Below, piece after piece: positions 24,523-32,416 of a DNA stretch of 64,000 nucleotides. The DNA is from Pontibacter beigongshangensis. GTDB taxonomy: Bacteria > Bacteroidota > Bacteroidia > Cytophagales > Hymenobacteraceae. Location: positions 248,001 through 312,000 of the forward strand of contig NZ_VFSD01000003.1 in NCBI RefSeq assembly GCF_014332515.1. Reading direction: 5' to 3'. Numbering within the stretch: position 1 is the first letter of the stretch; the number at the start of each line of letters is the position of its first letter. The notes beneath the pieces are model-generated. The model had not been told where the DNA came from. It worked only from the letters and a program-made list of their open reading frames with translations, and ran no database searches. Both the position numbers and the translations under genes were made by a program.

Positions 24523-25095
24523 CTACTCCACCCGCAGTTCGTGCCTGGTTAGCAGTCCGGCGAGGCCATACTGCGAGAACCTGGCTTTTTTGATGTTGTT
24601 CAGGTCCGGGTCTATGTCGAAGTTATAGGCTGTCAGGAAGTCGGCGCTTTTTAGCTGGGTTTGGTTAAAGATCGCTCTTTCGAGGTTCGAGTTATCAAAG
24701 ACGGCCTTTTCTAAATTTGCCTGGCTGAACATAACCTCTCGCAGCGATGAGTTGATAAACTTGGTGCCAGGCATTTTCTTCCGCATAAAGGAGGCGTAAT
24801 CCAGGATGCATCCCTCAAAATGAACCGTAAAAAGCATGTCTTCGCACTCGCTGAAGTTTACGCCTGTCAGCTTACATTCCTTAAATTCTACCTGGTTCAG
24901 GGTTGTTCTGTTCAGCTTTAGCATGGCCAGGTTGCAGCCTACAAATGTGCAATCGAGGAAGCGGCAGCCGGAGAAGCTGCTGCCGGAGAAATCGCAAGCC
25001 TTAAACGTGCAGCTCTCAAACTCCCTGCCGCTCACGTGCTGCCCTGCGTAACTTACTTTTTCAAACGTTTTGTGCTGGTGGTAGGCTTCTTCCAT
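24523..25095 (-). CDS. Pentapeptide-repeat protein
   Basis: This 190-residue protein has tandem A/C(D/N)(L/F)xx repeats forming a right-handed quadrilateral beta-helix: FKACDFSGSSFSGCRFLDCT, then MLKLNRTTLNQVEFKECKLT, ANLEKAVFDNSNLERAIFNQ and others. It has no signal peptide. It resembles the FSGC-type pentapeptide proteins of Bacteroidota; some homologues protect DNA gyrase (Qnr-like), but nothing here shows that. Role unassigned. Confidence 0.9.
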   Translation of the reverse strand: MEEAYHQHKTFEKVSYAGQHVSGREFESCTFKACDFSGSSFSGCRFLDCTFVGCNLAMLKLNRTTLNQVEFKECKLTGVNFSECEDMLFTVHFEGCILDYASFMRKKMPGTKFINSSLREVMFSQANLEKAVFDNSNLERAIFNQTQLKSADFLTAYNFDIDPDLNNIKKARFSQYGLAGLLTRHELRVE

Positions 25096-25220
25096 TGGTT
25101 GATTTGAAAATTTGCAAATTTGAAGATCTGAAGATTCAGGGATTAACTTCCGGGGAAGATTTCTAAAATGAAAATTCCGCTTTCATTTTGGAAAGCCCTG
25201 TGTCCTTTTAGCAGGAGCAG

Positions 25221-25253
25221 AGCCTCCGGAGGGGCTTTTTCATTCAAATAATC
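25221..25253 (+). repeat. Dispersed CTCCGGAG/AATAATT motif, copy 6
   Basis: It reads GCCTCCGGAGGGGC, then TTTTTCATTCAAATAATC, preceded by GCAGGAGCAGA. It is the left terminal repeat of element A. Confidence 0.9.
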
Positions 25254-25402
25254 TGGTACAGCCAATAACCTGCAGCTCCTGCGAGTGTTTGTTGCCAATA
25301 GCTTCTGCTTTGCCTACAGACACTCGCAGGAGCTGCGCACGCTGCGAGGTCTTTTTTCAGGCCTGATTAGTCCAGCAATCAACAACTAACTATTAGCAAC
25401 CA

Positions 25403-25433
25403 ATTATTCTAATCAAAAAGCCCCTCCGGAGGC
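25403..25433 (-). repeat. Dispersed CTCCGGAG/AATAATT motif, copy 7
   Basis: On the minus strand it reads CCTCCGGAGGGGC, then TTTTTGATTAGAATAATT. It is the right terminal repeat of element A and lies just beyond the stop of the YhcH-type gene. Confidence 0.9.
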
Positions 25434-25444
25434 AAAATAAACTG

Positions 25445-25894
25445 CTATTGCACCGCGATCTTGATCACCACCTTCCGGTGAGGCGTGGGGCTACCAAGTG
25501 GCGCGTGCACATCTTCCGGGAAAAAGATGGTGTAGAAACCTGCGGGCACATCTATCCAGGAGTTGGGCTTGTCAGGGAAAAAGGCCACATCGCGCTCTTC
25601 GGTGTAGGGCTCAGAAGGGGCTGAGCAGAGGCTCAGGTCCTGCCAGCCCATGCGGTCCACGCCCGACACGATGTACTGGATGTCGATGTACTTTTTATGC
25701 GCCTCCATGCGGGTCTGGTCCTGCGGCACACCGGTACCTTCCGATACGATCGCAAACAGCTCATCGTCCTGCAGCGTGTGCTTGCCCTGGTTAATAGTCT
25801 CCATATCGAAGGCCTGTAAAAAGTTGAAAGCCTTCTCAAAAAGCGGGTGCATGCCGTAGTAGCGCGATGCGTTCTGTAGTTTATCTAAGATCAC
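25445..25894 (-). CDS. YhcH/YjgK/YiaL (DUF386) family protein
   Basis: This 149-residue protein has the cupin-like family motifs: EGTGVPQDQTRMEAHKKYIDIQYIVSGVDRMGW, with the conserved EAHxxYIDIQ metal-site segment, and FFPEDVHAPLG near the C-terminus (FPxDxHxP). Family members are linked to sialic-acid or other sugar catabolism, but no such cluster is here. The start lies 208 bp from divergent mutS2. Confidence 0.93.
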   Translation of the reverse strand: MILDKLQNASRYYGMHPLFEKAFNFLQAFDMETINQGKHTLQDDELFAIVSEGTGVPQDQTRMEAHKKYIDIQYIVSGVDRMGWQDLSLCSAPSEPYTEERDVAFFPDKPNSWIDVPAGFYTIFFPEDVHAPLGSPTPHRKVVIKIAVQ

Positions 25895-25907
25895 GTTATT
25901 TAGTTAA

Positions 25908-25933
25908 AAGTTATAAGTTATAAGTTATAAGTT
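25908..25933. repeat. Short tandem repeat (AAGTTATAAGTT units)
   Basis: Three to four nine-base AGTTATAAG units lie in the DUF386/mutS2 divergent promoter region. A TTCAAATC tandem repeat follows at about 25979-26005. Both look like simple-sequence expansion. Confidence 0.8.
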
Positions 25934-26073
25934 GGTATTTATTGCTTGCTTTTGTCAATCATCCCAAACCAACCACATTTTCAAATCTTCAAATCTTCAA
26001 ATCCTCAAAATTCCATTTTGAATTTGCAGCGGCAGCGAACGAAACAGATAGCCAAATATGTTATGAAAAAGGC

Positions 26074-26081
26074 TAATTTTG
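26074..26081 (+). promoter_or_regulatory. -7 box for mutS2
   Basis: TAATTTTG matches TAnnTTTG and lies 20 bp ahead of the TTG start at 26102. It predicts a transcription start near 26088 and a very short leader. Confidence 0.6.
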
Positions 26082-26101
26082 CTACAAATTAAAAGATAAC
26101 A

Positions 26102-28489
26102 TTGATCTATCCAGATAACTTTGAAATAAAAATCGGTTTTTCGCAGGTGCGCGACATGCTTTCGGAGCTTTGCCTGAGTCCGTTGGGCCGCCACTTCGTG
26201 AAACGCATGCAGTTCCTGACCCGGCACGACCTGGTGCAGAAGCTTTTACAGCAAACAGACGAATTTAAACAACTCCTGGAGTCGGATGCCGAAATTCCGC
26301 TGCAGCACTACTACGACGTAACCGCTTACCTCGACCGGGCAACGCTGGAAGGTTCCTACCTCGATGTGTCGGCTTTTTTCGAGATCAAGATGTCGCTGCG
26401 AACCATTCGTGGCTCGCTCACCTTTATTTCAGGAACGGAAGAAGGTAAGTTTGAGGCCCTGAAAGCCCTCGGTGCCAACGTGGCCGTGGAGCGCTCGCTT
26501 ATTGCTGCTTTAGATAAGGTAGTAGACGATGCCGGACTTGTCCGGGACGATGCCACGCCTGAGCTGCAGCGCCTGAAGCGGGAGCTGATTCACCAGCAAG
26601 GCATCCTGCGCAAGCAGATCCAGTCTATCATCAAGCATGCCAAGAGCCAGGGCTGGACCCCCGGCGACGCGGAGCCGACCATTCGCGGCGGCCGTCTCGT
26701 GATCCCGGTTATTGCCGAGCACAAGCGCCGCCTTAAAGGCCTGATTCACGATGAGTCGAACACAGGGCAGACCGTTTTTATTGAGCCGGAATCGATTTTC
26801 GAGCTCAACAACGATATCAAGGACCTGGAGAACGCCTATCACCGGGAGCTTATCCGGATCCTGATCGGCCTGACCAACACCCTGCGTGGCCACGTGCCGG
26901 AGCTGCGGAAAGCCTATCAGTACCTGGGCCTGCTCGACTTTATCCGGGCCAAAGCCGCTTTTGCACGTCGTGTGGAGGGAACCATCCCAACCTTGTTGAA
27001 ATACCCGCACATCAGTTGGAAAGAGGCTTTTCACCCCTTGCTCTACCTCTCGCACAAGCAGCTGGGGCGGCCAACCGTGCCCATGAACCTGCAACTGAAC
27101 CGCGACCAGCGCATCTTGCTTATTTCGGGTCCGAACGCAGGGGGTAAATCGGTGAGCCTGAAAACGGTGGGCCTGCTGCAGTATATGCTGCAGTGCGGCA
27201 TGCTGATTTCAGCAGCTGATGGTTCGGAGGCCGGTATCTTCCAGGATATTTTTATTGACATCGGGGATGAGCAATCCATCGAAAACGACCTGAGTACCTA
27301 CAGCTCCCACCTCACCAACATGAAAAAGTTCGTGACCGTGGCCGACAAGAACAGCCTGGTGCTGATAGACGAGTTTGGTACCGGCACAGAACCAGTGCTG
27401 GGTGGTGCTATAGCCGAGGCTGTGCTCCAGAACCTCAACGAGAGCAAAGTGTTTGGTGTCATCACTACGCACTACACCAACCTGAAGAACTTTGCCGAGC
27501 GCACACCCGGCATCGTGAACGGGGCCATGCGCTACGACCACAAAAACCTGCAGCCGCTCTACCAGCTCGAAATTGGCAAGCCCGGTTCGTCGTTTGCCAT
27601 CGAGATAGCCCGAAAGATCGGGTTGCCAAAGCATATCGTAGACAAAGCCAGCAGCCTGGTAGGGAAAGATAAGATCCGCTACGACCGGTTGCTCGAAGAA
27701 CTGGAAAGCGAGAAAATGGAGCTGGAGAACAAGCTGCGCGAGGTCGCGACACAGGAACGGAAGCTGAAAGCCTCGGTAAAAGACTATACCGACCTGAAGA
27801 ACTTCCTCGACGAGAGCAAGCAGGATATCATGCGCGAGGCCAAAGGCAAAGCCAAGCTCCTGCTGAAAGACGCCAACCAGAAAATAGAGGCCACTATTCA
27901 GCAGATAAAGCAGAGCCAGGCCGAGAAGGAGCAGACCAAGCAGGCGCGCCAGGAGCTGGAGACCTTTGCCACCGAAGTGCGGAAGGAGGAGCCACGGCCA
28001 GCCTACAAACGCGTAGCAGCCGGCACCCTGAAAGAAGGAGACAACGTGGCGCTGATCGGGCAGGACTCTGTAGGGCAGATTGTCGGGATTAAAGGCAAAA
28101 CGGCCGAAGTGATGTTTGGCGGCATGAAAACGATCGTGAAGGTCGATAACCTGGAAAGGGTAGAAGGGCAGGTGGCTACGAAAAAGAAAGCCAAGGCAGA
28201 AACAGGCTTTGCCCGCGGCATGAACATTACCCAACGCATGGCCGATTTCACCTCCACCCTCGACATAAGGGGAGAATATGCCGAAGATGCCCTGACCAAA
28301 GTCATGAACTTTACCGACGAAGCCATCATGCTCGGCATGCCTGAGATCAAGATCATTCACGGCCGTGGCAACGGCATTCTGCGCCAGATCGTGCGCGATT
28401 ACCTGTACTCGGTGCGCGAAGTTGCCAGCCTGAGCAGCGAAGCCGAAGAAAGAGGCGGAGACGGTGCTACGCTGGCGGTGCTGAAGTAG
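26102..28489 (+). CDS. mutS2: Endonuclease/ATPase MutS2 with Smr domain
   Basis: This 795-residue protein has the MutS2 layout. It has an N-terminal core, an ATPase domain with Walker A SGPNAGGKS (about 342-350) and DEFGTGTEP as Walker B, and a coiled-coil helical region (about 530-620). A C-terminal Smr nuclease domain follows, with LDIRGEYAEDAL (about 719) and HGRGNGILR. The mismatch-recognition domain of MutS is absent, as expected. MutS2 suppresses homologous recombination or rescues collided ribosomes. The start is a TTG (IYPDNFEIKIGF); no closer ATG fits. Confidence 0.95.
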   Translation: MIYPDNFEIKIGFSQVRDMLSELCLSPLGRHFVKRMQFLTRHDLVQKLLQQTDEFKQLLESDAEIPLQHYYDVTAYLDRATLEGSYLDVSAFFEIKMSLRTIRGSLTFISGTEEGKFEALKALGANVAVERSLIAALDKVVDDAGLVRDDATPELQRLKRELIHQQGILRKQIQSIIKHAKSQGWTPGDAEPTIRGGRLVIPVIAEHKRRLKGLIHDESNTGQTVFIEPESIFELNNDIKDLENAYHRELIRILIGLTNTLRGHVPELRKAYQYLGLLDFIRAKAAFARRVEGTIPTLLKYPHISWKEAFHPLLYLSHKQLGRPTVPMNLQLNRDQRILLISGPNAGGKSVSLKTVGLLQYMLQCGMLISAADGSEAGIFQDIFIDIGDEQSIENDLSTYSSHLTNMKKFVTVADKNSLVLIDEFGTGTEPVLGGAIAEAVLQNLNESKVFGVITTHYTNLKNFAERTPGIVNGAMRYDHKNLQPLYQLEIGKPGSSFAIEIARKIGLPKHIVDKASSLVGKDKIRYDRLLEELESEKMELENKLREVATQERKLKASVKDYTDLKNFLDESKQDIMREAKGKAKLLLKDANQKIEATIQQIKQSQAEKEQTKQARQELETFATEVRKEEPRPAYKRVAAGTLKEGDNVALIGQDSVGQIVGIKGKTAEVMFGGMKTIVKVDNLERVEGQVATKKKAKAETGFARGMNITQRMADFTSTLDIRGEYAEDALTKVMNFTDEAIMLGMPEIKIIHGRGNGILRQIVRDYLYSVREVASLSSEAEERGGDGATLAVLK

Positions 28490-28499
28490 GGTGAGAAAA

Positions 28500-28556
28500 A
28501 GCTGTTAAAACAAGAGAGGGCTCCAGCAACTGGAGCCCTCTCTTGTTTTAACAGCT
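28500..28556. terminator. Very strong hairpin after mutS2
   Basis: A perfect 27-bp stem (28500-28526 with 28530-28556) has only a 3-nt loop. It begins 10 bp after the mutS2 stop. This is far longer than a normal terminator stem. Confidence 0.9.
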
Positions 28557-28605
28557 CTGATTTGTTTGAGTTTTAATCGTTTTTAGCCGGGTTAGAGTAG
28601 TGTCC

Positions 28606-28768
28606 ATAGCCGTCAGGCTAAGCAAAACGCTTTCGTGCTGTTCTTCCAGAAAACTTCACCGTCGGCCCTGGAGTGGCGTTTTTCGCCAACAAGCACAGCT
28701 GCTGTTCCCTTTGTGAATGTTTCAAATTAGCGTCTGACGGCCTTTTTCCTTCTCATCCTGACGGCTAT
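28606..28768. repeat. Inverted repeat, 12-bp arms (ATAGCCGTCAGG)
   Basis: Arms at 28606-28617 and 28757-28768 enclose 139 bp with a related internal GTCTGACGGCC at about 28731. This may be an IS remnant or small palindromic element; no transposase frame is visible. Confidence 0.65.
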
Positions 28769-28821
28769 AGGGTTGTGCCATATGGACTTTAGGCATGTGT
28801 TCTTCAGGCAGCAAGACTACT

Positions 28822-28870
28822 CCCGCGAGCTTTCAGCTCGTGGTTTTTATGAAGCGAGTTTTCAACTCGC
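28822..28870. repeat. REP-like palindrome f with second hairpin
   Basis: CCCGCGAGCTTTCAGCTCGTGG (28822-28843) has the GAGCT/AGCTC core of the REP family but lacks the full foot. GCGAGTTTTCAACTCGC (28854-28870) is an adjacent second hairpin. Confidence 0.65.
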
Positions 28871-28925
28871 ATGGAACACGCCTCCAGGTTAAAAAATCAG
28901 ATGCCCCTTCCGAGGTCAGACACTT

Positions 28926-28957
28926 CAATTATTCTAATGAAAAGGCCCCTCCGGAGC
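28926..28957 (-). repeat. Dispersed CTCCGGAG/AATAATT motif, copy 8
   Basis: On the minus strand it reads GCTCCGGAGGGGCC, then TTTTCATTAGAATAATTG. It lies 37 bp beyond the stop of the FUSC gene at 28994-30079, in terminator-like orientation. Confidence 0.87.
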
Positions 28958-28993
28958 TGTTCTGGTCTGCTGCTGCACGGTATGGTCTTGTCA

Positions 28994-30079
28994 TTAACTA
29001 ACTTTTACCTCAGGAGAAAGAGGGTACAGGGTCTCTGTCTCTGCTACAATTCTGCCTAAATCAGTCATAATGCTTCCCATGTCCCGCAGCAGGGTCAGTG
29101 AGTTTAAATTATGCAGGCTTAGCAGGCTCCGCTTTTGTGCAACCTGTGCCTGTTCTATTGCTTTGCTCAGGTTTTCCAGGTTTTCAGGAGAGGCATCAAT
29201 GGCTGCCTGACCATAGGCAGAAATATAGTTGGCGGTCGCCTCCATGGTGAGCTTTAGCTGCTGGGCATAAGGTTCCTGCAGCTGGGAGCGCTGGCTTAAC
29301 TGCATGTCAGCCAGGCTCCTGCGGATTCCCCTGATTTGGATGGTGATGCTTTCCAGCTCGACGACGCACTCAGTAAGTTCAGCCAGCCTGTTGCGTTTGT
29401 GCGTCAGCAACAGGTTGTATTTGAGGCTCTGCTCCGCCAGTTCAAGCGTTTTCCGGCACTTCTCCGCCTCCTCAATTAGAGCATCCACTTCAGATCGCCC
29501 GGTTTTTACTTTCGTGCCCTCCGTATCGAGCAGGGCAGTGAGGCTGGTGAGCGTGCCTGCCGCCAGCTTGGTAAAGCTAAGGATACTTTGTTTTACATCA
29601 GGCACCGCATTCTGAGGCACCACCAGGGCATTTATCAGTACTGCTATAATAGAACCTAAGATGGTCTCAAATATCCTTTCATAGGCGTATCCTTCTTTAG
29701 ACTGGCTGAAGGCAAAAACCAGCAGGGAGCTAATAGCCACCTGCGAAATGATCTGCTGGTTCATGCGCAACGCTTTGGCGATAGCCATTCCGATCAGGAT
29801 GATGAAAAAAACAGAGACCGCCCCTATGCTAAACCAATGCCCCAGCAGCAGGCTGAGCAGCACGCCGCCGATTATGCCTACAATGCGCTGGGTGGCTTTA
29901 TCTACGGAGTCTGCCACGGTTACCTGCACGGTAATAATAGCGGCAACAGCTGCAAAATAAGGGTATTCGGAGTGCAGCAGGCTGGCTGCTATAAACCAGG
30001 ACAGGGCAGCGGCAAAGGCTGTTTTTACAATCTGTAAGGTCAGCCCAAACTTTTCGAGTATTTCTATGAACCTGTTCAC
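28994..30079 (-). CDS. FUSC/ArAE-type aromatic-acid exporter-like membrane protein
   Basis: This 361-residue protein has about five N-terminal membrane helices (about 15-155) with PYFAAVAAIITVQVTVADSVDKATQRIVGIIGGVLLSLLLG, the ArAE_1 hallmark. A long cytoplasmic helical tail (about 165-361) follows. It is similar in class to AaeB/YccS/FUSC proteins, which export aromatic or other small compounds. Substrate unknown. A second FUSC-type protein lies at 56269. Confidence 0.85.
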   Translation of the reverse strand: MNRFIEILEKFGLTLQIVKTAFAAALSWFIAASLLHSEYPYFAAVAAIITVQVTVADSVDKATQRIVGIIGGVLLSLLLGHWFSIGAVSVFFIILIGMAIAKALRMNQQIISQVAISSLLVFAFSQSKEGYAYERIFETILGSIIAVLINALVVPQNAVPDVKQSILSFTKLAAGTLTSLTALLDTEGTKVKTGRSEVDALIEEAEKCRKTLELAEQSLKYNLLLTHKRNRLAELTECVVELESITIQIRGIRRSLADMQLSQRSQLQEPYAQQLKLTMEATANYISAYGQAAIDASPENLENLSKAIEQAQVAQKRSLLSLHNLNSLTLLRDMGSIMTDLGRIVAETETLYPLSPEVKVS

Positions 30080-30238
30080 AGATGATTCTTACTTCCCGGA
30101 TGCAATTTAGTTCGTCCTTATTTTAGTCATGATCAAGAGGTGGTTAGGTGCTGAGGCTGTAGGGTACATGTAAACGGAAGATTTTAGGGCAGAAGATCGC
30201 TCCCTGAAGCATCAAGCATCCGCCAGTTCCAGCCTCAT

Positions 30239-31537
30239 TTATCTGGCCAAAGGCAACCAGGCCTTTCCGTCACGGGCGCTTACCAGGTCGGCGGTATTTT
30301 CGCTGGTTCTGATCAGGTAGTAGCCCTGCGGATCGGTCCATTGCTGCATGGTGGCACTCACGGCAGCCTGGTGTTGTTCAGGGATTGTTCCCAACGTTCC
30401 CAGCTGCGCGAAAACGATGCGGCCGTCTCCGGTAAAGGTAGGAAAAGCAGCCAGTCCGTAAGGAAGCTCCAGGGCATTGCCGGCTGCGTTAATAAACAGG
30501 AACCCAAGCAGATCGTACTCTTTGTTCTGGTATACATCGTACTTCGCCCAGTAGCTTAATTGATAGAAGTTAGGTAAGGAGCGCAGGTTATGCGCATCTT
30601 CCACACCGTTAATGGTAAATCCGCCTGGTGAGGCCCAGTAGTCTGCCCCTGCGTTATGAAAAGCCCGGGCGGCCTGCACATCCACCCGTGCCGGCCGGGC
30701 TGCTTCCTGAATGGTGGCTGCCTCGCCGCTCACTGTCAGGTTGAACCGGTTTGCCGCCATATCGTACTGCACCGCATCGAAGGAAAGTATACTGACTCCC
30801 GCAGCCGCAAAAGGCTCCAGCAGCATAATGCCATCGGCCTTAAAGCTAAAGCTGGTGGTAAAGGATCGGGGTGTCTCGCCTTCAAAATAAATAAAGGTTA
30901 TTCTACGGTTATCCGGGTCGAAGTTAATGTCGAAGGCGTTGGTGCCGATGGTAAGTCGCTTGAAATAGGATGTAAACCTGCTGAAGTTGGCAAACATTTG
31001 TGCCGAGGCGGTAACTCCTGCTATGTAACTTTCCGCTTCGGCCTGGGTAGCTCTTGTGAGCACAAGGCGGCTGGTCATGATGTTGCCGGTAAGCGTAATT
31101 ATATCGGGTGTGACTTCCGTAAACGAGAACTCAAAGTCAGAATTCTTACCTGCACCCCAGTCGCCGCCACTGACCGTGGCGTCCGGGTCAGAGAGGATGT
31201 GCAGGTAAGAGTAGGTATCGAACAGGAGGGAAGGGCGCTGCATGGTTTTCAGGCGATAGGTGCTTTCCAGGGCTGTGGCGGTAGAGGCATTTATATCGCT
31301 GGACATGATCACGCGATCATCTTCCGTAAACTTAAACAGGAAGTTGTAGCCACCTCCGCCCCTAGGGTATAAAGTAGCTTTCCAGCCGTAGGGGGAGCTG
31401 ATCAGCTGGGCTTTGTATTCGCTCAGGGCCTTGCTTAGCCGCTCCTCCGGCCGCTCGCCAGGTGCAGGCTCATTGTCTTCGCGGCAGGCCGTAAGGAACG
31501 CAGTAAGCAAAAGGCAAAGCAGAAGTATCTTTCTCAT
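30239..31537 (-). CDS. DUF4302 lipoprotein of a SusCD locus
   Basis: This 432-residue protein has a lipoprotein signal ending LTAC (Cys18). It contains the DUF4302 pattern: AQLISSPYGWKATLYPRGGGGYNFLFKFTEDDRVIM near the N-terminus. DUF4302 proteins occur as accessory surface lipoproteins next to SusC/SusD pairs. It is last of four co-oriented genes, with 17 bp to the metallohydrolase gene, so it probably binds the same substrate at the cell surface. Binding function is inferred. Confidence 0.88.
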   Translation of the reverse strand: MRKILLLCLLLTAFLTACREDNEPAPGERPEERLSKALSEYKAQLISSPYGWKATLYPRGGGGYNFLFKFTEDDRVIMSSDINASTATALESTYRLKTMQRPSLLFDTYSYLHILSDPDATVSGGDWGAGKNSDFEFSFTEVTPDIITLTGNIMTSRLVLTRATQAEAESYIAGVTASAQMFANFSRFTSYFKRLTIGTNAFDINFDPDNRRITFIYFEGETPRSFTTSFSFKADGIMLLEPFAAAGVSILSFDAVQYDMAANRFNLTVSGEAATIQEAARPARVDVQAARAFHNAGADYWASPGGFTINGVEDAHNLRSLPNFYQLSYWAKYDVYQNKEYDLLGFLFINAAGNALELPYGLAAFPTFTGDGRIVFAQLGTLGTIPEQHQAAVSATMQQWTDPQGYYLIRTSENTADLVSARDGKAWLPLAR

Positions 31538-31554
31538 CTCCGTAAGTCTTGGTC

Positions 31555-32400
31555 TTAAAGGGTGGCAATAGCCGTCTGGGTTCTGGTCTGAAGGCTGTAA
31601 AAATCAATGTTCCAGGCATCTTTAAAATACTGCACCACGATCTGCTCTTTTTGCCGGAACAAAGGTTGTGCCTCAGCTGGCGCACTGTTCACAATAGCAT
31701 CGAAGCCTGCTCTGCCTTCAATCAGCATAATAGAGATCATCTCCACAAAATCCTCGTCGGGGCTGCTGCGGGCATACTGGGTGATAAATCCTTTGGAGAG
31801 GGCTTCCTGCAGGGAATAGTCATTCCAGCTGGCGGTATAGCCGGTGCTGATGTTGCGGTAGGGCTGCGGGTACATAATGGTCTGGTGCAGAATGTGGGCG
31901 AATTCGTGATGGATGGTGTGCAGCATCTGCCGCACTTCGCCTTTTTCAGTTTTGGCGAAGTTGTTGATCACAAAGAGCACGATTTTGCGGCCACCCTCTG
32001 CCGTACCTAGTGTAATAGTGCCGTTGTTGTTGTATGAGGCACTACCTACCAGCACGAACTGCTTCGGCGATAAGCGCTTGATAAAAGTGGAGCCAGCCTC
32101 AGTTTCATATGGGTCAATCCAGGTGTATTTGATGGTCTCCATTACCGGAATCACCTTATCCTCCCGTACGGGGGCCAGCACCCGGTCCAGCGCCAACTCA
32201 TGGCGATCGAAGCGGTATTTTACTTCGATATTATAAGGCACTACAAAATTCTGGATGAGCCAGTTGTCGAGGGCACCGGGTGTCCAGCTGTCGGGGGTAA
32301 AGTCGATGTTTGAAATATTGAGTTCCTCTTCGTCGGAACAGGAAGTGGCCAGGGTGGTGGCCATACACAGCATCAATATCTTTAATAGGTGCTTTTTCAT
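31555..32400 (-). CDS. Substrate-import-associated zinc metallohydrolase lipoprotein
   Basis: This 281-residue lipoprotein (Cys21 after ATS) carries HEFAH at 165-169 within IHHEFAHILHQ, a zincin HExxH motif. This pattern is the TIGR04549 type, found beside SusC/SusD pairs and believed to process a peptide or protein substrate before import. It is third in the four-gene operon and overlaps neither neighbour (16 bp gaps). Confidence 0.9.
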   Translation of the reverse strand: MKKHLLKILMLCMATTLATSCSDEEELNISNIDFTPDSWTPGALDNWLIQNFVVPYNIEVKYRFDRHELALDRVLAPVREDKVIPVMETIKYTWIDPYETEAGSTFIKRLSPKQFVLVGSASYNNNGTITLGTAEGGRKIVLFVINNFAKTEKGEVRQMLHTIHHEFAHILHQTIMYPQPYRNISTGYTASWNDYSLQEALSKGFITQYARSSPDEDFVEMISIMLIEGRAGFDAIVNSAPAEAQPLFRQKEQIVVQYFKDAWNIDFYSLQTRTQTAIATL

Positions 32401-32416
32401 CTGAGCCTTTCTTTTC

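Larger units (their letters stand above)
25221..25433 (+). mobile_element. Composite repeat element A, 213 bp, MITE-like
   Basis: Terminal inverted repeats of about 31 bp (25221-25253 and 25403-25433) carry the dispersed motif. The interior contains a second inverted pair (CAGCTCCTGCGAGTGT near 25271 and its complement near 25319) and AGCTTCTGCT. The interior is shared with element B read in reverse. No frame for a transposase is present. Confidence 0.78.
25096..25444. other. Intergenic region with composite element A, 349 bp
   Basis: The upstream 125 bp is an AT-rich tract with the TTTGAAAATTTGCAAATTTG type of simple repeat. The rest is element A (25221-25433). No gene is seen. Confidence 0.7.
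28557..28993. other. Intergenic region with nested hairpins, 437 bp
   Basis: It contains a 12-bp inverted repeat ATAGCCGTCAGG/CCTGACGGCTAT (28606 and 28757), REP-like palindromes (28822-28870) and motif copy 8. No gene is seen. Confidence 0.65.

Noticed and set aside
30239..31372. Long plus-strand frames opposite the SusCD operon and other genes
   Set aside because: All are shadows of well-supported minus-strand proteins in other frames.
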